Source of the DNA: an uncultured Collinsella sp.
GTDB lineage: Bacteria; Actinomycetota; Coriobacteriia; Coriobacteriales; Coriobacteriaceae
Assembly: GCA_934654625.1 (NCBI GenBank)
Contig: CAKUGM010000001.1
Span: forward strand, 1-64,000
Direction of reading: 5' to 3'
DNA: 64,000 nt
A program made the translations under genes and the position numbers. Shown in pieces: positions 1 to 10,571 of the stretch (positions within the stretch are counted from its first letter, which is position 1; each line of letters opens with the position of its first letter). Under the pieces are notes generated by a model. That model saw only the letters and a program-made list of their open reading frames with translations. It did not search any database and was not told where the DNA came from.

Positions 1-27
1 CGCTCTAACCAACTGAGCTACAGGTCC
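1..27 (-). tRNA. 5' part of a tRNA, cut by the window edge
   Basis: Read on the minus strand, the first bases are GGACCTG (one acceptor arm), then TA at positions 8-9 and a D-arm start GCTCAGTTGGTTAGAGC. The anticodon lies outside the window. A D-loop of this type is common in tRNA-Ile(GAT) among others, but the identity cannot be decided here. Confidence 0.75.
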
Positions 28-41
28 ATCGCGCGTTGACT

Positions 42-71
42 ATATTAGCCCAGACGGTTTTTCGAAGTCAA
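42..71 (-). promoter_or_regulatory. Promoter of the partial tRNA gene
   Basis: On the minus strand TTGACT (66-71) and TAATAT (42-47) are separated by 18 bases, and the tRNA begins about 15 bases further on. This is a good sigma-70-type promoter for a stable RNA gene. It was read by eye. Confidence 0.6.
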
Positions 72-210
72 CGACTTTTTTAAAAAAATTTTTTAGTTGG
101 GTCATATATCGAAATCGCGCGCACGGTTCACCTATTTTGGGTAGTATTACTATCCGTTTCAAACAGGTGGGATAATCCGACCCCGCCATCATCTATAAGG
201 AGGTGCCATA

Positions 211-711
211 ATGATCCGCGTCGATATCGAGACCATCGTTATGGCCGCCGGTCCGCATCCTTCCCTTATCGTTCTGCGCGAGCGCGAAGCATCCGAATCA
301 AGCGACGCTCCCTTGCGTGCCCTTTCTATTCAGACCGGGTCATTCGAGGCAGCAGCCCTGAGCCAAGGAATCGATGGAAAGAATCCCGGCCGTCCCATTA
401 CGCACGACTTTACCGTGAGTGCCATCAAACAGCTCGGTGCCAAAATCTCGCGCGTCGAGATCGCCAACATGGAGGGGCCACTTTTCTTCTCCAACGTTAT
501 CATTCTCGATCACAACGGTAACGAACAAGCCGTCGACGCACGTCCCAGCGACGCTTTGGCCCTCGCCGTTCGCGTGAATGCCCCCATCTACGTTGAAGAC
601 GACGTCATGAACCGTGCGGGCACCGTCTCGTATCAAACCGACATCAACGAAGAGGCCGAGCAGCAGAAGTTCGACCACTTCGTGCAAACGCTCTCGCCCG
701 ACGATTTCTAA
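211..711 (+). CDS. Bifunctional nuclease (BFN/DUF151) family protein
   Basis: The 166-residue protein matches the DUF151/BFN family across most of its length. The core is visible as EGPLFFSNVIILDHNG followed by the family signature DARPSDALALAVRVNAPIYVEDDV at about residues 110-132 (quoted here in two pieces: DARPSDALALAVR and VNAPIYVEDDV). Plant and bacterial members are reported to have nuclease activity, but the cellular role is unsettled and none is claimed here. The ATG is preceded by AAGGAGG at a good distance. A palindromic terminator follows and is shared with gyrA coming the other way. The C-terminal 25 residues are acidic and polar and probably flexible. Confidence 0.85.
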   Translation: MIRVDIETIVMAAGPHPSLIVLREREASESSDAPLRALSIQTGSFEAAALSQGIDGKNPGRPITHDFTVSAIKQLGAKISRVEIANMEGPLFFSNVIILDHNGNEQAVDARPSDALALAVRVNAPIYVEDDVMNRAGTVSYQTDINEEAEQQKFDHFVQTLSPDDF

Positions 712-760
712 TCGCCTTCCCCTTCCCGGGACAACTCAACAACCCCATGTCTTTCGGACA

Positions 761-789
761 AAAAGGCCCATCCAATGGATGGGCCTTTT
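761..789. terminator. Bidirectional intrinsic terminator between DUF151 and gyrA
   Basis: AAAAGGCCCATCCA and TGGATGGGCCTTTT are perfect reverse complements around one central base. A runs on the left and T runs on the right allow termination on both strands, which suits the convergent genes on either side. Confidence 0.85.
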
Positions 790-818
790 GCCAGACATAT
801 TCTTTGCTGCCGCGACAT

Positions 819-3539
819 TTACTCGTCGAGCAAATCCTCAGCAGGCTCGTCTCCGCCATCGGCGCGGGCCCCTTCGGACTTCTCCTCGGCTTCGCTCGGA
901 GTCTCATCCTTTTCTGCAGGGCTCTCCATACGCGCAACGGCGGTCACGCGGTCGCCATCTGTCACAGTCATCATCTTGACGCCTTGCGTCGAGCGTCCGG
1001 TCTGGGAGATCTCATCCGTCTTCACGCGGATAACGGTGGCGCCCTCGGTGATGATAAACAGCTCGTGCTGCGGACCCACGGTCTTCATTGCCGCCAGCTG
1101 CCCCTTATGCTCAGTCATCTGGATGGTGAAGACACCCTGTCCACCACGGTTCTGCTCCGGATAGTCGGCAACCGGGGTGCGCTTGCCAAAGCCGCGTTCG
1201 GTGATAACAAAGAGGTCGCCGGTACCATTGGAAACCTCCATGCCCAAAACGCTCGCACCGTCCTTCATCGTGATACCGCGCACGCCGCTCGTATCGCGGC
1301 CGGTGGCGCGCACCTGGTCCTCGTTAAAGACGATGGCCTTGCCCGCCGTCGTTGCCATGATGATCTTCTCGCCATCGCGCACACGGCGAACGTTAAGCAG
1401 CGCGTCACCTTCCTTGAGGTTGATGGCGATGATGCCGTCGCGGCGGCTGCGGTCATAGGCACTCATGACCGTCTTCTTGATCATGCCGCTGCGAGTCGCA
1501 AACAACAGGTACTCGTCGGCGGGGAACTCGCGGCAAGAAATCACGCTGGCGATCTTCTCGCCCACCTCAAACGGAAGCAGGTTGACGATCGCCGTGCCGC
1601 GTGCTTGGCGCGAGCCCTCGGGCAGCTCGTGCACCTTAAGACGATAGACCTTGCCGCGGTTGGAGAAGAAGAGCACGTATTCATGGGTGCTGGCGATAAA
1701 CATCTCTTCGATGACATCGTCCTCTTTCAAGCTTACACCCGTAACGCCTTTGCCACCGCGCTTCTGGGCGCGATAGGCGGCCACGGGGATGCGCTTAACG
1801 TACCCGGTATGCGTAATGGTGACGACCATGTCCTCGTCGGCGATGAGATCCTCCACGTCAAGATGACGCTCGGCTGCAGCAATCTGGGTGCGGCGCTTGT
1901 CACCAAACTTACGGGAGATCTCGCGCATTTCTTCTTTAATCACGCCCAGGATCTTCTCCTCATGGGCAAGAAGGTCCTCGTAGTAGGCGATAGCACGGCG
2001 CAGGCCGTCCAGCTCCTCCTGGATCTTGTCGCGCTCGAGACCGGTCAGGCGGCGCAGCTTCATCTCGAGAATTGCCGTGGTCTGCTCGGTGGTGAAACCA
2101 AAGCGCTCGATCAGGCGCGCGGATGCCTCGGAATCGGTGCGTGAGGAACGAATGATCGAGATGACCTCGTCGATATGGTCGAGAGCCATAAGATAGCCCT
2201 CGAGGATATGTGCGCGGGCCTGAGCCTTCTTGAGGTCAAAGCGCGTGCGGCGGGTAACGACATCGACTTGATGGTCGATATAGTGCTGCAACACCTCACG
2301 CAGGGAAAGGCATTTGGGCACGCCATTGACGAGTGCCAGGTTGTTGGCGCCAAACGTGGTCTGCAGCGAGGTGTATTTGTAGAGGTTATTGAGAACAACC
2401 TGCGGAATGACGTTCTTCTTGAGCTCGATGACGAGACGAATGCCCTTCTGGTTGGACTCGTCGCGCATGTCCGAAATGCCCTCGATGCGCTTCTCATTTA
2501 CCAACTGGGCAATCTTCTCCTGCAAAGTGCCCTTGTTGACCATGTAAGGAATCTCGGTGAACACCAGACGGTTGCGGCCCGTCTTGGTGGACTCTACATG
2601 AGCCTTGGCGCGCACGGTAATGGAGCCGCGACCGGTCTCATAGCTCTGGCGAATACCGTCGGAACCCATGATGATGGCGCCGGTTGGGAAGTCGGGGCCA
2701 GGCATGATCTGCATGAGCTCATCGACCGTTGCATCCGGGTTATCGATGAGATAGCAGGTTGCCTCGATTGCCTCGGTAAGGTTGTGCGGAGCGATATTCG
2801 TGGCCATGCCGACGGCAATGCCTTGGCTGCCGTTGACCAGCAGGTTGGGGAAGCGCGCAGGTAGCGCCACAGGCTCCGCCAGGGACTCGTCGTAGTTGGG
2901 CTGCCAGTCGACGGTGTCTTTTTGGAGGTCGCGCAGAAGCTCCATGGCGGGCTTTGCCAGGCGGCTCTCGGTATAACGCATGGCTGCCGCGGAGTCGCCA
3001 TCGATGTTACCGAAGTTGCCATGGCCGTCGATAAGCGGAGTACGCATCGAGAACCACTGTGCCAGGCGGACCATCGTCTCGTAGACCGCAGAATCGCCGT
3101 GCGGGTGATACTTACCGATAACTTCACCGACGGTCCAAGCGGACTTCTTGTGTGGGCGGTTGGGGTAGATACCGCTCTCGTTCATTGCGTACAGGATGCG
3201 ACGGTGAACGGGCTTCAAGCCGTCACGCACATCGGGAAGGGCGCGCGCGGTGATGACCGACATCGAATACTCGATGAAGGATTGCTTCATTTCCTGGCCG
3301 AACTCGGAGATCTGCAGCTGACCGCCGTTGATATCTTCCCCGGCAGCGGTACCGCGCTCTACCGCGCCAAAGCTCTCCTCGAGCTCTTCCTCGTCGTCCT
3401 CTTCCTCGTCGTCCGCATCGGGGTTATAGGAGTTGGGATCTCCGTCCTCCCCCTGCTCCGCGCGAGCAAGCAAACGACGCAGATCGTCGGGCATGCCCTC
3501 CGACTGCTCGTTGTCGTTATTGTTCATATCTTCTGCCAC
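819..3539 (-). CDS. gyrA: DNA gyrase subunit A with acidic N- and C-terminal extensions
   Basis: This is the breakage-reunion subunit of gyrase (906 residues). The catalytic tyrosine is Y189 in [10 protein letters not shown]. The quinolone-resistance region reads [10 protein letters not shown], with Ser and Glu at the E. coli 83 and 87 positions, which is the usual wild-type state in Gram-positives. A GyrA-box QKRGGKG lies near residue 592, so it is gyrase and not topoisomerase IV. Before the conserved core (from about residue 78) there is an unusual N-terminal extension with a run of Asp/Glu, and the last 35 residues are also acidic. The start is GTG with GGGAGG six bases upstream. It lies downstream of gyrB, separated by 213 bases that hold a stem-loop and a TTTTCAACA motif. 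Confidence 0.97.
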   Translation of the reverse strand: MAEDMNNNDNEQSEGMPDDLRRLLARAEQGEDGDPNSYNPDADDEEEDDEEELEESFGAVERGTAAGEDINGGQLQISEFGQEMKQSFIEYSMSVITARALPDVRDGLKPVHRRILYAMNESGIYPNRPHKKSAWTVGEVIGKYHPHGDSAVYETMVRLAQWFSMRTPLIDGHGNFGNIDGDSAAAMRYTESRLAKPAMELLRDLQKDTVDWQPNYDESLAEPVALPARFPNLLVNGSQGIAVGMATNIAPHNLTEAIEATCYLIDNPDATVDELMQIMPGPDFPTGAIIMGSDGIRQSYETGRGSITVRAKAHVESTKTGRNRLVFTEIPYMVNKGTLQEKIAQLVNEKRIEGISDMRDESNQKGIRLVIELKKNVIPQVVLNNLYKYTSLQTTFGANNLALVNGVPKCLSLREVLQHYIDHQVDVVTRRTRFDLKKAQARAHILEGYLMALDHIDEVISIIRSSRTDSEASARLIERFGFTTEQTTAILEMKLRRLTGLERDKIQEELDGLRRAIAYYEDLLAHEEKILGVIKEEMREISRKFGDKRRTQIAAAERHLDVEDLIADEDMVVTITHTGYVKRIPVAAYRAQKRGGKGVTGVSLKEDDVIEEMFIASTHEYVLFFSNRGKVYRLKVHELPEGSRQARGTAIVNLLPFEVGEKIASVISCREFPADEYLLFATRSGMIKKTVMSAYDRSRRDGIIAINLKEGDALLNVRRVRDGEKIIMATTAGKAIVFNEDQVRATGRDTSGVRGITMKDGASVLGMEVSNGTGDLFVITERGFGKRTPVADYPEQNRGGQGVFTIQMTEHKGQLAAMKTVGPQHELFIITEGATVIRVKTDEISQTGRSTQGVKMMTVTDGDRVTAVARMESPAEKDETPSEAEEKSEGARADGGDEPAEDLLDE

Positions 3540-3629
3540 GTACTACCTCCCTGGTTGGTCGTGGTTGCGTTCATTCGTGCAGCGTTTCGATTCATCCGTC
3601 TTCAAAAGCGCCTATCAAAGTTTTTTACT

Positions 3630-3638
3630 TTTTCAACA
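3630..3638 (+). promoter_or_regulatory. DnaA-box-like 9-mer TTTTCAACA upstream of gyrA
   Basis: The same 9-mer occurs in the two intergenic regions flanking dnaA. Here it lies about 90 bases upstream of the gyrA start. Function is inferred only from the repetition. Confidence 0.4.
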
Positions 3639-3650
3639 GCGGAGACGGGT

Positions 3651-3742
3651 TTTCCAGGTGCCCGAGATTGCCCTGAAAGAGGAGGGAAGCGTACTTAGGT
3701 ACGCGACCGACGATTGAAGGGCAAGGTCGGGTGCCTGGGAAA
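3651..3742 (+). repeat. Long imperfect inverted repeat with inner hairpin between gyrB and gyrA
   Basis: The outer arms 3654-3674 and 3718-3738 pair over 21 positions with two mismatches and two U-G/G-U wobbles if the plus strand is transcribed. A perfect inner hairpin, GCGTAC-TTAG-GTACGC, occupies 3689-3704. On the minus strand, which carries gyrA mRNA, the wobbles become A-C mismatches. It may be an RNA element, or a REP/MITE-like repeat whose orientation is fixed by its own history. No known RNA family was recognised. Confidence 0.6.
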
Positions 3743-3752
3743 GCCGCACAGG

Positions 3753-5897
<2,145 letters not shown>

Positions 5898-6458
5898 CTA
5901 TTTCGTTGATTTCCGGCCCTTGTCTAACGAAAGACCCGCATTCATCGCTGATTTGAGCGCTCTTTGAAGCCCCTCATCCTTGACGTGGGCGACGCTGGCG
6001 TCGATAGCATCGCTCTCCGCCGAGGAAAGCTCGGCGAGAGGCACCGACTTACGGGTGGGCGAGGCACCTTTGCTTGCGGTAGAACGAGGCGCTCGCGCCG
6101 TTTCATATCCCTTTCGGGATAGCTTGAACACCAACGCCGAGACGCTCACGCCGCAAGCTTCCATGCGCGCGCGGATAATCTCGCGTAAAACGGTAAGCTC
6201 GTTGACCCATGAAGATCCATCGACATAGACGATAAGCTCGCGCGTCTCGGGAACAAAATGCAGACCACAGACATGCTGGCCCTCACGCGTGCGTGCGCAA
6301 ACGGTATTCCACGCACGATAGACCTCCTGCGCGCGCTCGGCCTCCAAAAAAGCCTCGCGCTTGGCAGGCGCGGCATCATCGTAGATTCGACGCCTTTCCT
6401 GTTCGAGGATACTTCCAAGTCCCTGCGCCGCACCAAATCGCTCGGTCTTCCTAGGCAT
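5898..6458 (-). CDS. DUF721 / DciA-like helicase-loader family protein
   Basis: The 186-residue protein sits in the canonical recF-gyrB position of DUF721 proteins. The core, at about residues 45-110, contains AWNTVCAR, GLHFVPETRELIVYVDGSSW and ELTVLREIIRARM, typical of this domain. DciA-type members are linked to loading of the replicative helicase in bacteria without DnaC/DnaI, and a similar role is inferred here. Its start overlaps the end of recF by 8 bases, so translation is coupled. The C-terminal third (Ser/Lys-rich, then helical) is outside the conserved domain. Confidence 0.8.
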   Translation of the reverse strand: MPRKTERFGAAQGLGSILEQERRRIYDDAAPAKREAFLEAERAQEVYRAWNTVCARTREGQHVCGLHFVPETRELIVYVDGSSWVNELTVLREIIRARMEACGVSVSALVFKLSRKGYETARAPRSTASKGASPTRKSVPLAELSSAESDAIDASVAHVKDEGLQRALKSAMNAGLSLDKGRKSTK

Positions 6459-7539
6459 CGATATGCACCACCTTCGCGCGGTCTATGACATCTTGAGAGA
6501 AATAGCCCAGGTTCGTTGTGGTGATGATCGTCTGAATCTCTCCCCTTACAAATCCTGTGATCGCCTCGCGTCGCCGCGCGTCGAGCTCACTCATCACATC
6601 GTCGAGCAGCAGCATGGGGTATCTGCCCAGGATGTCGCTCGCGACCTCGGCCTCGGCTATCTTCCAGGCAAGGACGAGGCTTCTTTGCTGCCCTTGGCTC
6701 GCAAAGTCGCGTGCATCTCGCCCATCGATGGAAAAGGCGATTTCATCGCGGTGCGGGCCCACCGTGGTGACACCCCGGCGCCGCTCCTCTTCGACGGCGT
6801 TCGCCAAGGCATCGCGAAAGAGCCACTCTACCTGCGCGCGCAGCGTCGATTCGTCAATCTCCCCTACAGTCGATTGATAGGAAAGACCGAGCGTCTCACT
6901 CGGCGCGATCGCGCGGTAAGCCTCCACCATGCGCACGCGGATACGTTCGAGAAGCGACAGCCTATGGGAAAGGAGCGCGGCGCCCGTCTGCACCAACGTC
7001 TCATCCCAAGCGGCCAACAAGTCGCTGGGGACGGGATACTCCTTAAGCAGGCTATTGCGCTGCTCCACGATGCGCGCGTACGAAGAAACCAGATGGGCGT
7101 AGCGATCATTGAGCTGGATGCCGAAATCATCCAGGGCGGCTCGGCGATACGATGCCGCTCGTTTAACCATATCGAGATGGTCGGGGCAAAACAGGATGCT
7201 CGGCACCAAACCGCGCATCCCCGCCGCCGACGTGCGTTTGCCATTGGAAAAGAAGCTCTTCTTTCCCTCGGAGCAAACGAGAGCGTGCTCCACGCGACGG
7301 CCGTCGCCCGTAAACGAAAGGTCGATCCGACAGGATCCTTCGCCGTTTCGCACCAGCTGCAAAGCGGTAGGGCGGCGAAACGACTGTCCCGCCGTCAGCA
7401 GCTGAACCGATTCTATGAGATTGGTCTTTCCCACCGCATTATGGCCGATGAGGATCGTGATATCGGGATCAAGATCGACATCGAACTCCTCGAAGGAGCG
7501 GTAGTTGCGCACCGAGAGAGCGCGTGCGAGCACGTTCAT
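6451..7539 (-). CDS. recF: DNA replication and repair protein RecF
   Basis: RecF is an ABC/SMC-type ATPase that helps load RecA at gaps (362 residues, normal length). The Walker A is GHNAVGKT at residues 32-39. The Walker B/D-loop is MLLLDDVMSELD near residue 310, and the signature-like stretch FASQGQQRS lies before it. The ATG overlaps the dnaN stop as TAATG, so the two are translationally coupled. It is part of the leftward dnaA-dnaN-recF-DUF721 series. Confidence 0.95.
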   Translation of the reverse strand: MNVLARALSVRNYRSFEEFDVDLDPDITILIGHNAVGKTNLIESVQLLTAGQSFRRPTALQLVRNGEGSCRIDLSFTGDGRRVEHALVCSEGKKSFFSNGKRTSAAGMRGLVPSILFCPDHLDMVKRAASYRRAALDDFGIQLNDRYAHLVSSYARIVEQRNSLLKEYPVPSDLLAAWDETLVQTGAALLSHRLSLLERIRVRMVEAYRAIAPSETLGLSYQSTVGEIDESTLRAQVEWLFRDALANAVEEERRRGVTTVGPHRDEIAFSIDGRDARDFASQGQQRSLVLAWKIAEAEVASDILGRYPMLLLDDVMSELDARRREAITGFVRGEIQTIITTTNLGYFSQDVIDRAKVVHIDA

Positions 7540-8639
7540 TAGACGCGAACGGGCATGACCAGGTAAATATAGTTGATCTTATCGTAGGACTTGAATACAC
7601 CTGGACGTCCCTCGGTAAGCTCGAGCGTAATCTCTTTCTCGTGTCCCAGGGCATTCAGGCAGCCGAAGATATAGCTGTAGTTGAACCCAACCATGCAATT
7701 CGACCCCTCGACGTCGGTCTCGATCGTCTCGCTCGCCTGATCTTGGTCGGTGGAATACGCAGAAAGTGTAAGGGTATTCGCATCGGTGTCGACATCAAAG
7801 CGAACGGCGGAGTTCGAGGGAGCGACAACGGTCACGCGCTTGAGCACCGCATTGAAAGATGCCACGTCGAGGTTGACCGAGGTCGAGCAGGTGTCGGGCA
7901 AAAGACCCTTATAGTCCGGGAAGACGCCCTCGATGCGGCGTGCCACGTAGGTGGTGTTCTCCGCCATAAAGACCACCTGGTTATCGGTAGCGCCAACGGT
8001 GATGGTACCGTGGGCTGGAGCGATAGAGAGAGCATCGTTGAAAGCGTCGGAGGGGACGATCAACTCGAAGCTCCCCTCGAGGGAAGAGGTTTCCACCTGG
8101 GTATCGCACACCGCAAGACGGTAAGCGTCGGTTGCCACCAGTCGCAGCATATTGTTTTCGACTGTCATCTGCACGCCCGTGAGGACCTGTCGATTCTTGT
8201 CTGTCGAGGTAACGCGCCACACGCGCGAAACCATCTCGGAAAGGATGTCGGTAGGAAGCTCCACAGAGCGCTCGAGGGCGAGCGTCGGGAACTCGGGGAA
8301 ATCAGCGGCATCGAGCGTGTTCAACCTAAAGGAACTCTTGGCACACGTAATGGAGACCTGGCGATCTTCCACTATGAAGTTGACCGGTGCATCGGGCAAG
8401 GTCTTCGTGATGCTAGCAAGCATCTTGCAAGGGACAACCACACGGCCGGGTTCGTCCACGCGCACGGCCACACGATGGCGGATAGAGATGGTGTAGTTGC
8501 TCGTTTGGAACTCAAGAACACCGTCTTCTGCTTTGATGAGAACTCCGGAGAGGATGGGGAGTGTAGATGCACTCGCGATGCCCTTTTGTACGATGGCGAG
8601 AGCATCTGCAAGAGAAGACTGACTGACAGTGAAGCGCAT
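7539..8639 (-). CDS. dnaN: DNA polymerase III sliding clamp (beta subunit)
   Basis: The 366-residue protein has the three-domain beta-clamp organisation. Visible landmarks are the N-terminal MRFTVSQSSLADAL, the second-domain segment VTSTDKNRQVLTGVQM near residue 155, and the C-terminal LVMPVRV. It encircles DNA and tethers polymerase III. The ATG is preceded on the minus strand by GAAAGG at 9 bases. The 228 bases upstream separate it from dnaA and contain an AT-rich block and DnaA-box-like repeats. Its stop overlaps the recF start. Confidence 0.96.
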   Translation of the reverse strand: MRFTVSQSSLADALAIVQKGIASASTLPILSGVLIKAEDGVLEFQTSNYTISIRHRVAVRVDEPGRVVVPCKMLASITKTLPDAPVNFIVEDRQVSITCAKSSFRLNTLDAADFPEFPTLALERSVELPTDILSEMVSRVWRVTSTDKNRQVLTGVQMTVENNMLRLVATDAYRLAVCDTQVETSSLEGSFELIVPSDAFNDALSIAPAHGTITVGATDNQVVFMAENTTYVARRIEGVFPDYKGLLPDTCSTSVNLDVASFNAVLKRVTVVAPSNSAVRFDVDTDANTLTLSAYSTDQDQASETIETDVEGSNCMVGFNYSYIFGCLNALGHEKEITLELTEGRPGVFKSYDKINYIYLVMPVRV

Positions 8640-8867
8640 CTCTATTACCTTTCTTCTATATATAGATAAATCTAATAATAGTAATAAGACGGTGGAAGAA
8701 GTTGATTACTGGCGTTTACGCAGGTGAGAGCCTTTTTGTTTTCAGCTTTGCACCCGTTGACAACACCCATCCTTTTCAACAGCTTTCGTGATGGCCGAAT
8801 CTTTCAACGCATTTTTGAAAGTTGCCGACAAGTTTCCCTCCTCTTTTCCGTTACTTTTCAACAACGA
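8640..8867. other. dnaA-dnaN intergenic region, candidate oriC half
   Basis: This 228-base spacer has an AT-rich block at 8641-8691 that includes the palindrome TCTATATATAGA (8655-8666), a candidate unwinding element. It holds TTTTCAACA at 8773-8781 and 8855-8863 and the variant CTTTCAACG at 8801-8809, all in the same orientation. In many actinobacteria oriC lies between dnaA and dnaN, so this is a reasonable origin candidate. No classical TTATCCACA box is present. Confidence 0.55.
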
Positions 8868-10571
8868 TTATGACTTAAGGATGATCTTGTTCTTGAGCTG
8901 TGCGAGCTCCTCGCCAAAATTAGCATCCTCGCGCAGTTTCCCCTCCACGACGCTGATGCTGTGGACGATAGTGGCGTGGTCACGCCCAAATACTGCTCCG
9001 AGAGCCGCCTGAGATTTGACATCGCACATGCTGTTTACCAGGTAGATGGCAACGTGGCGCGCAAACGCGATCGTTTTTTGCCTCTTTCTGCCGATCATGT
9101 CCTCATGGCTGATGTTGTAGTAGCCCTCCACCACGGATTGGACGGTTTTGGGGGCGATGACCTTGCGCGCGGTATCGAAGTACTCGTTTGCCACGGCATC
9201 GATATCCTCGGCGGTGAGCTCTTTTCCGGCCTGCTCTTTTTCATATGAGAGGCTGGCGCAGCGCTCGCAGAAGCTTTCGAGCTCGCGGATGTTGTTGCCC
9301 GAGACCTCGGCCATGTGCTTGAGATGATCCTCGCTGAGGTGACCTTCGTGCATCTGCAAGTTGGAGAAGATCGAGGGTGCTCCTGCTGCGGGGAGCTCGT
9401 GCGCGTTGGATGCCATGCGCTTGCAGTAGTTCTGCAAGATGAGATACTTCATCTCGAAGCCAGGCTCGGAGATAAGGCAGAGCATGCCGGAGCTAAAGCG
9501 GCTCGTGAGGCGCTCGTCCATACCAAGGTCTTTCGGTGCACGGTCCGAGGCGATGACGATCTTCTTGTTTTCGCGAATGTATTCGTCCATCAGGCTGAAG
9601 AAGTAGTCGATGCTCGCCTGCTTGCCGATGATGTTTTGAATATCGTCGATGATCAGGACATTGGCCTCGTGGTATTCGCGAAGGATGCTGTGGCCGTCGT
9701 TTTTCTGCTTGGCCACCTCGTTGATGAAGTCGTCGATGTAGGTCTGGCTGTTTGCGTATTTGACCGTGATCTCGGGCTTATCGACTGCTAAAAAGTTTTT
9801 GATGGCGAATAGGAGGTGGGTTTTGCCCAGCCCCGACTTTCCGTAGATGAAAAGAGACGTGCATTCGCCCGGAACCTCAACGCTAGCGGTGAAGCGCAGG
9901 GCCGATTGATATGCATGCCTGTTTTCCACGCCCGGCACGAAGCTGTCGAACGTGAATTTCGAGTTGATGCCCACTGCAGGCTCAATCGCTTTTGCCTGCT
10001 GAGGCTCTTCGATGGGTGTTGTTTCACGTGAAGCGACCGGTGCTGCTTCCTGCTGTTTCATACTGCTCATCATGCGCTGAAACATCTCGGGCGTCATCGT
10101 GTTGTTGACCTTGACGCTTGTAGGGTCGGCGTCGCGTGCGGTGCGATGCGGCATCGGTATATCCGAGAAGGCACTCGCCTGAGCAACGAAGCTGCGGCTA
10201 TCGTTTGTCTTTGCGGGCACGGTCCTCTCTTCGACGGCCGCGGGCGCCGGCATTGTCGAGGGCGTAGGGGTGCATGCCTGTTGGGGAGCGGGCTGCGTCG
10301 CCGGCGGCTGCGCGGCGGGGGCCATCGCCGGCACCTCGACCTTGAGAGCGAGGGGGGCGAACGTGATCTCTTCCAGGTATCTCTCTATCGTTTCTTGCTG
10401 TTTGAGCAGGTAGGTGGATGCGAACCTGCTTGGGACCTGCAGGGTCAGCGATTCGTCATCCAGCGATACGGGGACGGATTGTCCCAGCATATTGATAAGG
10501 CGCGTGTCGAGTCCGTCGCGCTGGCAAAACGAGACGATGTCATCGAGAAGAATCTGGGCCTCGTTATCCAT
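8868..10571 (-). CDS. dnaA: Chromosomal replication initiator DnaA
   Basis: This is the AAA+ initiator, 567 residues against about 450-470 in most bacteria. Domain I is about residues 1-80. A long Pro/Ala/Gln-rich domain II (about 80-205) accounts for the extra length. The Walker A is GKSGLGKT at 244-251, and the Walker B NVLIIDDIQ follows. In domain IV (about 455-567) the recognition helix reads FGRDHATIVHS, and the preceding turn is SQAALG. Most DnaA proteins have DH(T/S)T and SLPEIG there, so two base-contact positions differ. The start overlaps the end of the upstream GHKL gene by 8 bases. A parS-like site lies inside the domain II coding sequence. Confidence 0.96.
   Translation of the reverse strand: MDNEAQILLDDIVSFCQRDGLDTRLINMLGQSVPVSLDDESLTLQVPSRFASTYLLKQQETIERYLEEITFAPLALKVEVPAMAPAAQPPATQPAPQQACTPTPSTMPAPAAVEERTVPAKTNDSRSFVAQASAFSDIPMPHRTARDADPTSVKVNNTMTPEMFQRMMSSMKQQEAAPVASRETTPIEEPQQAKAIEPAVGINSKFTFDSFVPGVENRHAYQSALRFTASVEVPGECTSLFIYGKSGLGKTHLLFAIKNFLAVDKPEITVKYANSQTYIDDFINEVAKQKNDGHSILREYHEANVLIIDDIQNIIGKQASIDYFFSLMDEYIRENKKIVIASDRAPKDLGMDERLTSRFSSGMLCLISEPGFEMKYLILQNYCKRMASNAHELPAAGAPSIFSNLQMHEGHLSEDHLKHMAEVSGNNIRELESFCERCASLSYEKEQAGKELTAEDIDAVANEYFDTARKVIAPKTVQSVVEGYYNISHEDMIGRKRQKTIAFARHVAIYLVNSMCDVKSQAALGAVFGRDHATIVHSISVVEGKLREDANFGEELAQLKNKIILKS
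10020..10035. promoter_or_regulatory. parS-like site inside dnaA
   Basis: TGTTTCACGTGAAGCG matches the parS consensus TGTTTCACGTGAAACA at 14 of 16 positions, including the full central TTTCACGTGAA. It falls in the dnaA region for the flexible domain II, about 5 kb from the main parS cluster. ParB binding is inferred from the match only. Confidence 0.55.

Noticed and set aside
747-2144. Long plus-strand open frame opposite gyrA (465 codons)
   Set aside because: It mirrors the gyrA frame in a GC-rich gene, has no ribosome binding site and no recognisable domain, and starts in the terminator. The same applies to other antisense frames opposite gyrB, recF, dnaN, rlmN, purB, ftsH and accC.
2922-3698. 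Plus-strand frame running into the gyrB-gyrA stem-loop
   Set aside because: It is antisense to gyrA, with no family match. The stem-loop explains the conserved-looking end better than a protein does.
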